DNA from: Flavobacterium ovatum
Lineage (GTDB): Bacteria > Bacteroidota > Bacteroidia > Flavobacteriales > Flavobacteriaceae
Assembly: GCF_040703125.1 (NCBI RefSeq)
Contig: NZ_CP160035.1
Coordinates: 806,001-870,000 of the forward strand
DNA: 64,000 bases
Direction of reading: 5' to 3'
Every line of letters begins with the position of its first letter. The stretch's first letter is position 1. This document shows positions 34,644 through 44,362 of this stretch, piece by piece. The position numbers and the translations under genes are program-made. The notes under the pieces are model-generated. The model made no database searches. It saw only the letters and a program-made list of their open reading frames with translations, and had not been told where the DNA came from.

Positions 34644-35075
34644 TTATTGACAAGCAATTTTATTGACTCTATTTTGATGTCTACCACCTTCGAATGCAGT
34701 ATTCAAGAAAGTATCTACAATTTCTAATGCTTGTTCAATTGAAGTAAAACGTGCTGGAATACTTACTACATTGGCATCATTATGTAAACGAGTCAAATAA
34801 GCAATTTCTTTGGTCCAACACAAACCTGCTCTTACTCCTGCATGTTTATTAACCGTCATTGCAATACCGTTTCCGCTACCACAAATTACAATACCAAAAT
34901 CAGCTTTACCAGTTTCTACATCAGTTGCAACTGGATGCGCAAAATCTGGATAATCTACAGAGTCAAATGTATCGGTACCATAATTAGTTACTACATATCC
35001 TTTTGCCTCTAGCATTTTTACTATGGCTTTTTTATACTCTGGACCAGCGTGATCGTTTCCTATTGAAATTTTCAT
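34644..35075 (-). CDS. rpiB: Ribose-5-phosphate isomerase B
   Basis: RpiB interconverts ribose 5-phosphate and ribulose 5-phosphate in the pentose phosphate pathway. The 143-residue product starts with KISIGNDHAGPEYK and has the catalytic-site strand GIVICGSGNGIAMTVNK and the block RAGLCWTKEIAYLTRLHNDANVVSIPARF. Length is typical (about 140-150). It is the last gene before the candidate origin region and reads away from it. Confidence 0.95.
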   Translation of the reverse strand: MKISIGNDHAGPEYKKAIVKMLEAKGYVVTNYGTDTFDSVDYPDFAHPVATDVETGKADFGIVICGSGNGIAMTVNKHAGVRAGLCWTKEIAYLTRLHNDANVVSIPARFTSIEQALEIVDTFLNTAFEGGRHQNRVNKIACQ

Positions 35076-35199
35076 TCTTTATTATATTAAGTTGTGGTGC
35101 AAATTTACCAAAAGAATATTTATTATAATTAAGAATATCAAAGATGTTTCCTTATTACAAATTCAATTTTGAAAAACTTAACCTATAAAAGGTTTATTA

Positions 35200-35700
35200 T
35201 AAAGTAATTATGAGTTATTAACAATTATCAATAATTCATAAAACGTTGATAATCAGTAAATAATATTCAATAATTTAATATAAAATTATCATTGTTAATA
35301 ACCATTACTAAAAGCTTGATATTCAGTTAACGGTATGTTAATAGAAAATGTTGATAAGTTGACATAGAATATTAGAACTAAATTTTGGTGGTATCAATAT
35401 AAAATGTAATCCAAAATGGGAATTTAAAAACCTAGAAAACTTTGTTCTATTTTTATAAAAGTTATCAATACTATTTAGATGTTTATCAACACAAAATTTA
35501 AAAATACTTATTTACAATTTCGAATCATTGTAGTTTATTAACCATTGTTAATTAAATTTAAATAACTCTTTATAATGAATACTTTAACTATAAATAAGCC
35601 TGTTGATAACTGTTGATAACACGCTAAAACTAATATACAACACGCATTACAATAAATTTATAGCCACTATTAACAAGCTATAATACCCATTAATAAATAA
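35200..35700. other. Candidate replication origin (DnaA-box cluster)
   Basis: Within 400 bases lie four exact TTATCAACA sites: 35349-35357 (-), 35483-35491 (+), 35601-35609 (-) and 35611-35619 (-). Near matches are TTATCAACG at 35244-35252 (-) and TTATCAATA at 35225-35233 (+) and 35462-35470 (+). TTATCAACA differs from the DnaA box TTATCCACA at one base. The surrounding 970 bases (35076-36043) hold no gene and are extremely AT-rich. Genes mostly run leftward on the left and rightward on the right. Together these fit an oriC; it is not proven. Confidence 0.55.
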
Positions 35701-36043
35701 TTTAAATTTAATTTTTCTTTTTGTTGTATTATATATGTGTTGACAACTTTCAAAAAATTAAACGATTCTCAAATTTACTTTCTAAAACTACTAGAGTATT
35801 GATCCCTATTTAAAATAGTAATTAGTTTTCAATTTATCATAATGAATTATAGTTCAAAATTTTTAATTATGATGATTTAAAATTAATGTAATCTATGTTT
35901 AAAATAAGTAGAAACAATGTTTTAAAAAATAAAATGATCTTTTTTTACTAAAATGTCTTATTGGGCTATTGATTGTCTTTTTGGGCTAGTCATATATGAA
36001 ATTTAGGTTTTAATATTGTTTAATAATTTAAATTATTTTAAAG

Positions 36044-39000
36044 ATGAAAAAAAACCTACTTTTTTTTATATTTGCTTTTGTGAATATAAGTCTTGCAATG
36101 GCAAAAACAGCCATTGTAGCCACAACATTTATTCTTGGAGGGATTAATTATGAAGTTATAGCCCCAAATTCTGTAAAAGTAATTGCATTTGATAATGGAG
36201 AAGGAGGCCCCCCTCCTTTTGGAAAAACTGCTAAAACATCTGTTGTTGAATCTAATGTTCACTCTGGTACTGTAACTATTCCAGCTACTGTTACTGATAA
36301 TTCAATTACGTATGATGTTACTGCAATAGGTGATAATGCTTTTTCAAATTCACGTAATTTATTAAAAGTAATTTTACCGGTTTCCATTACTTCAATTGGA
36401 CAAAGTTCTTTTAGTAGTTGTGGTAGTTTACGTTCTGTAAATATTCCTGCGTCTGTTGCTTCTATTGGAAATAGTAGTTTTAGTGGATGTTATGCGTTGC
36501 AACAAGTGAATTGCGATGTTACATCACCAATAGTTATTAATGCGAATGTTTTTAATATTCCTTTGGCAAATGTTACGTTAATTGTTCCTAATGCTAGTAT
36601 CTCTTTGTATAAATCTGCAGATGTTTGGAAAAATTTTGGAACAATAACTGATATGGTGCATACTGTTAACGGAGTAAGTTATGTAATTACTTCGTCTAAC
36701 TCTGTAAAATTAATAGCTAATAGTGGTACTAAATATACTGGTTCAATAACTATTCCTAATTCTGTATTAATTGGATGTTGTATTTATACTGTTACCGACA
36801 TATCTATTGGTGCTTTTAACCAATGTTATGATTTATTAGAGTATATATGTAATATTGAAACACCATTAGTAATTGAACAAAGTTTATTTTATAATATTAA
36901 CAGCTTTACTGGAACTAGATTAATTGTTCCTACTGCTAGTTTAGCTGCTTATAAGTCAGCTACTATTTGGAAAAATTTTGAGTCAATAATTGATTCAACT
37001 CCATTTACTGTCGATGCTTTAAGTTATGAAATAACGGCACCAAATGAGGTAAAATTAGTAACTAATGTGAATAATAAATATTCAGGATCTATAACTATTC
37101 CAGCATCTGTAGATTATAACTCAACTAATTATATTATTACTGCAATTTCAAAATCAGCTTTTTATCAATGTTATAATTTAAATCAGTATAAATGTAATAT
37201 TAGTACACCATTAGTAATTAATCCAAGTTTATTTGACAATGTAGATGATTTATCATTAGCTAGATTAATTGTTCCTACTGCTAGTATTGATGCTTATAAA
37301 AATACTGCTGTATGGGAAGATTTTGGAACAATAACGGATGTGGAACCTTTTACTGTTAATGGATTAGTTTATGAAATTACGTCACCAACAACAGTTAGAG
37401 TAGTAGAAAATTTAATTGATTCATACACAGGATCTATAACTATTCCTTCAACAGTTATTAATAATTCAATTATTTATGATGTTACTGCTATTAAACCAAC
37501 TTCTTTTAAATATAATGAAGCTATAACTAGTGTCACTATTATAGGGGATAAAATTACAGCTATTGATGATGAAACTTTCGTCGGATGTTCTGGAATAACT
37601 TCTTTTACAATTCCTAATTCAGTTACTTCAATAGGTGAGTCTGCTTTTAGTGAGACTGGAATAACTAGTATTACTATTCCAAGTAACGTAACCTTCATTG
37701 GAGAATATGCATTTAGTTATTTAGGTTTAACTAGTATAGTTTTGCCTAGTTCAATAACTACAATAGGAAATGGTACTTTTAGTGGTTGTCAAAATTTAAC
37801 TTCAATTACCTTTAATGGTACAGTTACATCAATAGGAAACTATGCTTTTAATAGAACAGGTTTCAGTAGTTTTGATATTCCTAATACAGTAACTTCAGTA
37901 GGACGTTCTGCTTTTGATTCCTGTGAGAACTTATCATCTGTTACTATTCCTAGTTCAGTAATGTCAATTGGAGAATCTGCTTTTTCTGGTTGTTCACAAT
38001 TAGAAAAGATCGTTATACCTAATTCAGTAACATCATTAGGAGATTATGCTTTTAGTTCTTCTGGTTTAACAAGTATAGTTATTCCTAGCTCTATTACTAG
38101 TATTCCATACGCTTGTTTTAGTTCATGTGAGGACTTAAGATCAGTAATGATTCCTAGTACAGTAAATGAAATTAAAGATTATGCTTTTAATAATTGTCGT
38201 AAACTTGTATTAGTAACTTGTGATATTGTATCTCCATTACCTATTAGATATGTTTTTAGTAATAGTTATAATGCTACTTTAGTTGTTCCTACGGTTAGTC
38301 TTAGTGATTATAGAATGACTGATGAATGGAAAGAATTTAAGATTATAACTGATAGTGCTCCTTTTGTAGTAAATGGTATTACTTATGAAATTACTTCAGC
38401 TTCAACAGTAAAAGTAAGATCTAGTATAGGAAATCAATATTCAGGTTCAGTATCTATCCCAGAAAATGTAACATACAACAGCATTATTTATTCCGTAACG
38501 GCAATTGGAAATGAAGCTTTTTATGAATGTTATAATTTGACTTCTATAAGTATTGGTAGTTCGGTAAGTACTATCGGAGATTACGCTTTTTATAATACAG
38601 GGTTAACTTCGGTAGTTATTCCAAATTCAGTAACTACTATTAGTGAAGGTGCATTTAATTCTTGTGAAGATTTAGGTTCTCTTACAATTGGGGAACAAGT
38701 TACAACCATTCAAGATTATGCTTTTGCTGGTAATGAAAATTTAACTTCAGTAATTTCATTAATGACTACGGCGCTAACTATTAGTTCAACTGTTTTTCAG
38801 TATGTAGATCAATCAAATTGTAGCTTAACTGTTCCAACTACAAGTTTAGTTACTTATCAAGCAGCAGCTGTTTGGAAAGATTTTAGTCCAATAACAGGTA
38901 GTTCTACACTTGGTATTAATGATTTGAATAGGAATAACAGTGTTTCTATTTATCCTAATCCTGTTCAAAATGAATTGTTTGTATCCTCAAAAAATATAGA

Positions 39001-39166
39001 TAAAACAACAGTACAAGTTATTGATATTAATGGAAATGTAGTGATCCAAAAAACATTATCTTCTTCTGTAAATAGTGTTGATACAAGTATTTTAGTTAAA
39101 GGAATGTACTTGATAAAATTAAATTCTAATGAAGGTATAGTTATTCAAAAAGTGATTAAAAATTAA
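36044..39166 (+). CDS. BspA-type leucine-rich repeat surface protein with T9SS tail
   Basis: The 1040-residue protein begins with a signal peptide (MKKNLLFFIFAFVNISLAMA). Five modules follow, each opening with a motif like VNGxxYEITSxxxVKV, SITIPxxV and xYxVTAI. Each then carries none to many BspA-type repeats (IPNSVTSIGESAFSxxxLTS) and, in most cases, closes with VPTxSLxxYKxxxxWKxF. The last 75 residues (SIYPNPVQNELFVSS, VQVIDINGNVV, KGMYLIKL) form a type A sorting domain of the type IX secretion system, so it is exported and attached to the cell surface. Likely role: adhesion. Its low-GC, Ser/Thr-rich composition and position beside the candidate origin and an IS element suggest gain by transfer. 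Confidence 0.88.
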   Translation: MKKNLLFFIFAFVNISLAMAKTAIVATTFILGGINYEVIAPNSVKVIAFDNGEGGPPPFGKTAKTSVVESNVHSGTVTIPATVTDNSITYDVTAIGDNAFSNSRNLLKVILPVSITSIGQSSFSSCGSLRSVNIPASVASIGNSSFSGCYALQQVNCDVTSPIVINANVFNIPLANVTLIVPNASISLYKSADVWKNFGTITDMVHTVNGVSYVITSSNSVKLIANSGTKYTGSITIPNSVLIGCCIYTVTDISIGAFNQCYDLLEYICNIETPLVIEQSLFYNINSFTGTRLIVPTASLAAYKSATIWKNFESIIDSTPFTVDALSYEITAPNEVKLVTNVNNKYSGSITIPASVDYNSTNYIITAISKSAFYQCYNLNQYKCNISTPLVINPSLFDNVDDLSLARLIVPTASIDAYKNTAVWEDFGTITDVEPFTVNGLVYEITSPTTVRVVENLIDSYTGSITIPSTVINNSIIYDVTAIKPTSFKYNEAITSVTIIGDKITAIDDETFVGCSGITSFTIPNSVTSIGESAFSETGITSITIPSNVTFIGEYAFSYLGLTSIVLPSSITTIGNGTFSGCQNLTSITFNGTVTSIGNYAFNRTGFSSFDIPNTVTSVGRSAFDSCENLSSVTIPSSVMSIGESAFSGCSQLEKIVIPNSVTSLGDYAFSSSGLTSIVIPSSITSIPYACFSSCEDLRSVMIPSTVNEIKDYAFNNCRKLVLVTCDIVSPLPIRYVFSNSYNATLVVPTVSLSDYRMTDEWKEFKIITDSAPFVVNGITYEITSASTVKVRSSIGNQYSGSVSIPENVTYNSIIYSVTAIGNEAFYECYNLTSISIGSSVSTIGDYAFYNTGLTSVVIPNSVTTISEGAFNSCEDLGSLTIGEQVTTIQDYAFAGNENLTSVISLMTTALTISSTVFQYVDQSNCSLTVPTTSLVTYQAAAVWKDFSPITGSSTLGINDLNRNNSVSIYPNPVQNELFVSSKNIDKTTVQVIDINGNVVIQKTLSSSVNSVDTSILVKGMYLIKLNSNEGIVIQKVIKN

Positions 39167-39188
39167 GTTTTATTTTTTTTATTTTTTG

Positions 39189-39223
39189 AAAAAGGCTCAC
39201 TAACTAGTAGTGAGCCTTTTTTT
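39189..39223 (+). terminator. Terminator of the LRR surface protein gene
   Basis: AAAAAGGCTCACT pairs with AGTGAGCCTTTTT around AACTAGT, with a seven-T run. Confidence 0.85.
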
Positions 39224-39274
39224 GACTACTTAGATTCAAGTAATAAATGCAACACTTAGAAATTGATTAAATAA

Positions 39275-39326
39275 AGCCTACTGATAAGTCTTGCAGATCT
39301 AGATCTTCAAGACTTATCAGTAGGCT
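39275..39326. repeat. 52-base palindrome in the IS30 leader
   Basis: AGCCTACTGATAAGTCTT (39275-39292) pairs perfectly with 39309-39326, and pairing continues through GCAGATCT/AGATCTTC with a single mismatch. The same stretch recurs in copy 2. It could block read-through transcription from outside the element. Confidence 0.85.
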
Positions 39327-39372
39327 ACGAAAAAAATTTCACTTATTTTTGGGTTACTAAGCACAAAAAAAG

Positions 39373-40335
39373 ATGTCACATTTAACGATTGAACAAAGAT
39401 ACGAAATTGCTACACTACGTTCGCAAGGATTTTCCATGAGTAAAATTGGAGAGTTTGTAGGTAGAGACAAATCTGTAATTTCAAGAGAACTTTCTAGAAA
39501 TTCAGACCAAAGAAATAATGTATATAAAGCAGATTTAGCTCAAAGTAAATTCCATTTTCGACAGCGAAAAAAAGCAAAGAAAATACACTTTACTGAAGAG
39601 ATTAAAACACTTGTAACATCACTATTAAAGGAAGATTTTAGTCCCGAACAAATAGTTGGTCATTGCAAAATAAAAGACTTTAAATGTGTTTCTGCTGAAA
39701 GAATTTATCAATTCATTTGGGATGATAAAAAGAAAGGAGGTCAACATTATAAGCACCTTCGCTCAAAAGGTAAGAGATATGCTAAAAGGGGAGCTTTAAA
39801 GGGGTCGAGAGGTATTATTAAAGACAGAGAAGGTATCGAAAACAGACCTTTAGTTGTAGAAGAAAAGCAAAGAATAGGTGATCTTGAAATAGATTTGGTT
39901 ATTGGTGGAAATCACAAAGGAGCTTTATTAACAATAAATGATAGAGCAACAGGCGTGCTAAAAATGGCTAAAATATATAGTAAGGAAGCACGAGAAGTTC
40001 AGGGGAAATTAATTGAATTATTAATGGAATGGAAACCTATTTTGCACACTATCACTTCTGATAACGGAAAAGAGTTTGCCAACCACAAAAAAGTGTCAGA
40101 AATACTAGAAATTAAATACTTTTTTGCCAACCCATATTGTAGTTGGGAAAGAGGTGCTAATGAAAATTTAAATGGACTAGTAAGGCAATATTTCCCCAAA
40201 AAATATAACTTTGATTTAATAACAGAAGAAGAGGTTTTAAGAGTAACAAATAAATTAAACAATAGACCCAGGAAAAGGTTTGGATTTAAAAGTCCAAATG
40301 AAATTTTTGAACAAAAACTTAAACAATGTGCATAA
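39373..40335 (+). CDS. IS30-family transposase
   Basis: This intact 320-residue DDE transposase has an N-terminal helix-turn-helix (MSHLTIEQRYEIATLRSQGF, SMSKIGEFVGRDKSVISREL) and the catalytic acids in GDLEIDLVIGG, ITSDNGKEFANH and the IS30 signature SWERGANENLNGLVRQYFPK. It cuts and joins the element's ends. Length and motifs are complete, so the copy may be active. The first 278 bases appear identical to the partial copy at 63723. Confidence 0.95.
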   Translation: MSHLTIEQRYEIATLRSQGFSMSKIGEFVGRDKSVISRELSRNSDQRNNVYKADLAQSKFHFRQRKKAKKIHFTEEIKTLVTSLLKEDFSPEQIVGHCKIKDFKCVSAERIYQFIWDDKKKGGQHYKHLRSKGKRYAKRGALKGSRGIIKDREGIENRPLVVEEKQRIGDLEIDLVIGGNHKGALLTINDRATGVLKMAKIYSKEAREVQGKLIELLMEWKPILHTITSDNGKEFANHKKVSEILEIKYFFANPYCSWERGANENLNGLVRQYFPKKYNFDLITEEEVLRVTNKLNNRPRKRFGFKSPNEIFEQKLKQCA

Positions 40336-40368
40336 TGTTGCATTTGTTACTTGAATCCACCATATAAA

Positions 40369-40608
40369 TTAAACGATTCTCAAATTGTTATCGTATTTCA
40401 TTTCTTGAAGAATACTTTTGATATTTTGAAAATCTTTAGGATGAACTTTCAATTTGATTCCACCCAAAGCAGTTGAATACATTGGTGCAAACGAAGACAT
40501 GATTTCGTTTGCAAAAAAATACTGAAAGCCTTCTATATCTAATCGATGTTTGATAATTTCAATTTGATGGGTGTAATCAAACACAGCAAGGGTTATAAAG
40601 GATTCCAT
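40369..40608 (-). CDS. DUF2007 putative signal-transducing protein
   Basis: The 79-residue protein (VFDYTHQIEIIKHRLDIEGF, QYFFANEIMSSFAPMYSTAL, GGIKLKVHPKDFQNIKSILQ) matches the small DUF2007 family, related in fold to PII-like modules; function unknown. It lies between the IS30 copy and rnr, divergent from rnr by 140 bases. Before IS and surface-gene insertion it would have been closer to rpiB. Confidence 0.85.
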   Translation of the reverse strand: MESFITLAVFDYTHQIEIIKHRLDIEGFQYFFANEIMSSFAPMYSTALGGIKLKVHPKDFQNIKSILQEMKYDNNLRIV

Positions 40609-40748
40609 ATTCTTCAGTTTTATTATAAAGATAGTTGAATTTCAATTACAGCTAAATAATGCTTTTACGTTATTATTTATTTAAAACTTATTATAATCGA
40701 CTTCTAACTGTTAACAATTTTGTAATTTCGAACTTTAAGAAATTAATT

Positions 40749-42932
40749 ATGAGTAAAAAATTAAGAAAACCGACTAAGAAAGAACTGGATTTCTCTGATA
40801 AAATTATAAAAATACTATCCAATAGTGCTAATAAAGAATTCACTTATAAGCAAGTAGCTGCCAAGTTAGAATTAGATGATACACAAAGTCGCAATCAAAT
40901 CATTAAGGATTTGAAGTTATTAACGGCCGAAAAGAAAATTATTGAAACAGAACCTGGTAAGTATCTGATAAAAACAGAAAGCAAAGAATATTACGAAGGT
41001 AAGATAGACATGACGAGTCGTAAAACTGCTTATTTTGTTTGTGCAGAATTTGGCGAAGACGTTTTTATTCCCACCAGTAATTTGAATCATGCACTAGACA
41101 AAGATATTGTCAAAGTATATGTATATAATCGCAGACGTGGAAAACGTCCAGAAGGAGAAGTTATTGAAATTGTAGAAAGAGCAAAAACAGATTTTGTTGG
41201 AGTCATTGATATACAAAAAAACTTTGCCTTTGTCTCTACAGCCAATCCAAAAATGTACACGGATATCTTTATTCCAAAAGACAAAATAGGAGAAGCGGAG
41301 CAAGGAGATGTAGTATTAGTTCATATTGAAGATTGGCCTAAGAGAGCTGATAGTCCTTTTGGAAAAGTAATCAAAGTGCTAGGAAAACCAGGAGAACACG
41401 ATACCGAGATTCACGCTATTTTGGCAGAATACGGTCTACCATCCGATTTTCCTATTGAAGTAGAAACCTATGCTCAAAAAATAGATACATCGATTACTGC
41501 CGAAGAAATTGCCAAGCGTAGAGACATGCGTGATACGCTAACGTTTACCATTGACCCAAAAGATGCAAAGGATTTTGATGATGCTTTGTCTTATAAACAA
41601 TTAGAAAATGGAAACTACGAAATCGGAATTCATATTGCTGATGTTTCGTATTATCTAGAAGAAGGAACCATCTTGGATGATGAAGCGTATCAACGTGCAA
41701 CTTCTGTTTATTTGGTCGATAGAGTAGTGCCGATGTTACCAGAAGTACTTTCCAATTTTGCTTGTTCTTTACGTCCTCAAGAAGAGAAGTATACGTTTTC
41801 TGCCATATTTGAAATAACAGAAAAGTGTGAAGTTGTCAACCAATGGTTTGGTAGAACAGTGATTTTCTCTGATCAACGATTTGCTTACGAAGAAGCACAG
41901 TACATCATAGAGACGAAAGACGATACCATTCCCGAAGAAATTTCGATTACGGGCAGTTCTTATCAAGTTCCTGCAAATATTGTTACAGCAACGCTTAAAT
42001 TAGATGAACTAGCTAAGATTTTCCGTAGAAAAAGAATGAATGATGGAGCAATCTCTTTTGATAAAGTAGAAGTAAAATTCAACTTAAGTGAAGCAGGTGA
42101 ACCAGAAGGAGTTTATTTTAAAGTGTCTAAAGATGCCAATCATTTGATTGAAGAATTCATGCTTTTGGCTAATAAAAAAGTAGCTGAATACGTTGGAAAA
42201 CAAAAGAAAACTTTTATTTATAGAATTCATGATGAGCCAAATGAAGATAAACTTTTTGCTATGCAAGCGGTTATTTCAAAATTTGGATATAAAATAGACT
42301 TCAAACAAGGGTCTATTTCCCAAGCTTTGAATAAATTAATGGCTGATGTAAATGGGACAAAAGAGCAAAATTTAATTGATACCTTGGCGATTCGCTCGAT
42401 GAGTAAAGCCAAATATTCAACAGATAATATTGGACATTACGGATTAGCTTTCGATTATTATTCTCATTTTACTTCTCCAATTCGTCGTTATCCTGATGTT
42501 ATGGTGCATCGTTTACTACAATTTTATTTAGACGGAGGAAAATCTGCTGACGAAGAATTGTACGAAACTAAATGTTTACATTCTTCTACAATGGAAGGTT
42601 TGGCTACCAATGCTGAAAGAGATTCAATCAAATACATGCAAGTAAAATACATGCAAGATCATCAAGATCAGGAGTTTTTGGGAGTTATTTCTGGTGTAAC
42701 TGAGTGGGGAATTTATGTCGAAATTGTAGAAAACAAATGTGAAGGTATGGTGCGTATTAGAGATATCAAAGACGACTATTATACATTCGACGAAAAACAA
42801 TATGCCTTGGTTGGAGCTACTTCGGAACAGTTATTGCAATTAGGAGACGAGATCTACGTTAAAGTTAAGAACGCTGATTTAGTTAAAAAACAATTGGACT
42901 TTAACTTTATACGAAGAAGTGAAAAACAATAA
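40749..42932 (+). CDS. rnr: Ribonuclease R
   Basis: RNase R degrades structured RNA from the 3' end. The 727 residues show an N-terminal winged-helix part (FTYKQVAAKLELDD), cold-shock domains (YYEGKIDMTSRKTAYFV, FVGVIDIQKNFAFV), the RNB catalytic block (FTIDPKDAKDFDDALS with four acidic residues, HIADVSYYLEEG, YHSHFTSPIRRYPD-type YYSHFTSPIRRYPDVMVH) and a C-terminal S1 domain (FLGVISGVTEWGIYVEI). The ATG at 40749 (MSKKLRKPTKKE) is chosen since the 30 upstream residues are not part of the family. Confidence 0.96.
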   Translation: MSKKLRKPTKKELDFSDKIIKILSNSANKEFTYKQVAAKLELDDTQSRNQIIKDLKLLTAEKKIIETEPGKYLIKTESKEYYEGKIDMTSRKTAYFVCAEFGEDVFIPTSNLNHALDKDIVKVYVYNRRRGKRPEGEVIEIVERAKTDFVGVIDIQKNFAFVSTANPKMYTDIFIPKDKIGEAEQGDVVLVHIEDWPKRADSPFGKVIKVLGKPGEHDTEIHAILAEYGLPSDFPIEVETYAQKIDTSITAEEIAKRRDMRDTLTFTIDPKDAKDFDDALSYKQLENGNYEIGIHIADVSYYLEEGTILDDEAYQRATSVYLVDRVVPMLPEVLSNFACSLRPQEEKYTFSAIFEITEKCEVVNQWFGRTVIFSDQRFAYEEAQYIIETKDDTIPEEISITGSSYQVPANIVTATLKLDELAKIFRRKRMNDGAISFDKVEVKFNLSEAGEPEGVYFKVSKDANHLIEEFMLLANKKVAEYVGKQKKTFIYRIHDEPNEDKLFAMQAVISKFGYKIDFKQGSISQALNKLMADVNGTKEQNLIDTLAIRSMSKAKYSTDNIGHYGLAFDYYSHFTSPIRRYPDVMVHRLLQFYLDGGKSADEELYETKCLHSSTMEGLATNAERDSIKYMQVKYMQDHQDQEFLGVISGVTEWGIYVEIVENKCEGMVRIRDIKDDYYTFDEKQYALVGATSEQLLQLGDEIYVKVKNADLVKKQLDFNFIRRSEKQ

Positions 42933-42943
42933 AAAAGGTAAAA

Positions 42944-43612
42944 ATGAAAAAATTATGGTTGATTGCTTTAGTGATGATAACTCAAATCACTTTGGCACAG
43001 GTTACAAAAAATTTAGGAGATTTTAGTAAAGTAAGTGTTTTTGATAAGCTTAATGTAAAATTAATTGCTTCTTCAGAAAACAAAATTGTTATCAAAGGAA
43101 CGAGAGCCTCAGAAGTAGAAACAGTCAATAATAATGGAGAATTAAAATTGAGAATGCCATTTCCTAAATTGTTATCAGGAAATGATATTATGATTCAATT
43201 GTATTTTACAAATATTGATGAGATCAGTGCCAGTGAAGGTGCTTTAGTATCTAGTGATGCTGTTTTTAAAGCAACTATTTTCAATGTTAGTGCTCGTGAA
43301 GGGGCACAAATACAAGCCGAAGTGGAAGCTGAAAAGGTAAATGTAAAATCGGTTACTGGTGGACTTGTTGAATTATCAGGAAAAGCCAATAATCAAGAAG
43401 CTAATATTACTTCTGGTGGGAATCTAGAAGCAAGTGATTTACATACGTCACAAACGACGATAACGGTTTTTGCAGGCGGAAATGCGGAAATACATGCTAC
43501 AACCCTAGTAGATGCAAAAGTAAGGGCAGGAGGGTCTATTTTTATCCATGGTAAACCCAAACAAATAAATAAAGCTACTGTTCTTGGTGGGAAAATTGAA
43601 GAAAAAAATTAA
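42944..43612 (+). CDS. GIN-domain (DUF2807) secreted protein
   Basis: The 222-residue protein has a signal peptide (MKKLWLIALVMITQITLAQ) and a beta-helical body with repeated Gly-Asn-x-Glu turns (ISASEGALVSSDAVFK, VSAREGAQIQAEVEAEKVNV, TSGGNLEASDL, AGGNAEIHA) typical of head-GIN/DUF2807 proteins. Function unknown; it probably sits in the periplasm or on the outer membrane. It follows rnr after 11 bases, so the two may share a transcript. Confidence 0.8.
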   Translation: MKKLWLIALVMITQITLAQVTKNLGDFSKVSVFDKLNVKLIASSENKIVIKGTRASEVETVNNNGELKLRMPFPKLLSGNDIMIQLYFTNIDEISASEGALVSSDAVFKATIFNVSAREGAQIQAEVEAEKVNVKSVTGGLVELSGKANNQEANITSGGNLEASDLHTSQTTITVFAGGNAEIHATTLVDAKVRAGGSIFIHGKPKQINKATVLGGKIEEKN

Positions 43613-43649
43613 ATTGCAGGTTTTATTGTAAAGTAAATTTATGATTTAG

Positions 43650-44351
43650 ATGATAAACGATATTCTAGCTGGTATTCCTTGGGGTATTTTTTTAAGTTTT
43701 ATGATTGGCCCCGTTTTTTTTATATTGCTAGAAACTAGTATTATAAAAGGCTTTAGAGCTGCTTTTGTTTTTGATTTAGGGGTTGTATTTGCCGATACAA
43801 TTTTTATCACAATCGCTTATTTAGGTAGTTATAGAATGATTAAAAGTCTAGAGGACAAACCTTCTCTTTTTATCTTTGGAGGAATTGTAATGGTTGCTTA
43901 TGGTCTTATCTCTTTTCTTAGCCTTCACAAAGAAAAAAAGGTTAATACCAAAGAGATTGACAACGAAATCATTCGTAAAAATTATTTAAGTTTATTTTTT
44001 AAGGGTTTTTTTTTAAACATTATAAACATTGGAGTTTTGGGATTTTGGTTAGCAATTATTATTTCAATAGGACCAAAATTAGAGATGCAACCCTCTAGAA
44101 TGTTAACCTTTTTTATAACAGTAATTGTTACGTATTTAGTGATTGATGCACTTAAAATTGTATTAGCAAAACAATTAAAAACAAAAATGACACCTCGTAA
44201 TATCCTTAAAATAAAACAAGGAATTAGTGTTGTACTAATGATTTTTGGATTGGTACTCATGTCTCAGGGTCTCTTCCCTAATGAAAAAGATATGGTGAAA
44301 AAAGCCTTCCAAAAAATAGAAAATAAAAGTAAAATAAAACGTCCTAATTAG
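43650..44351 (+). CDS. LysE/RhtB-family amino-acid exporter
   Basis: The 233-residue inner-membrane protein has about six helices and the family start GIPWGIFLSFMIGPVFFILL, followed by FRAAFVFDLGVVFADTIFI. LysE-type proteins export amino acids or related small molecules; the substrate is not evident. It ends with a charged tail, and the terminator overlaps its stop codon. Confidence 0.85.
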   Translation: MINDILAGIPWGIFLSFMIGPVFFILLETSIIKGFRAAFVFDLGVVFADTIFITIAYLGSYRMIKSLEDKPSLFIFGGIVMVAYGLISFLSLHKEKKVNTKEIDNEIIRKNYLSLFFKGFFLNIINIGVLGFWLAIIISIGPKLEMQPSRMLTFFITVIVTYLVIDALKIVLAKQLKTKMTPRNILKIKQGISVVLMIFGLVLMSQGLFPNEKDMVKKAFQKIENKSKIKRPN

Positions 44352-44362
44352 GGCGTTTTTTT
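44336..44362 (+). terminator. Terminator of the LysE gene
   Basis: ACGTCCT and AGGGCGT pair (one G-U) around AATT and overlap the TAG stop; a seven-T run follows. Confidence 0.8.

Larger units (their letters stand above)
39231..40359 (+). mobile_element. IS30-family insertion sequence, copy 1
   Basis: Terminal inverted repeats of about 22 bases with one mismatch begin GATTCAAGTAATAAAT at 39233 and match the complement of 40336-40357 (right end TGTTGCATTTGTTACTTG..). The element is about 1.13 kb with one transposase gene. A near-perfect 52-base palindrome (39275-39326) lies between the left end and the gene. I see no convincing target duplication, and the exact outer bases are uncertain by 2-3. 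Confidence 0.9.

Noticed and set aside
39223..40365. Target-site duplication around IS30 copy 1
   Set aside because: Flanking bases do not repeat, so I cannot claim it; the ends may be off by a few bases or the site may have been altered.
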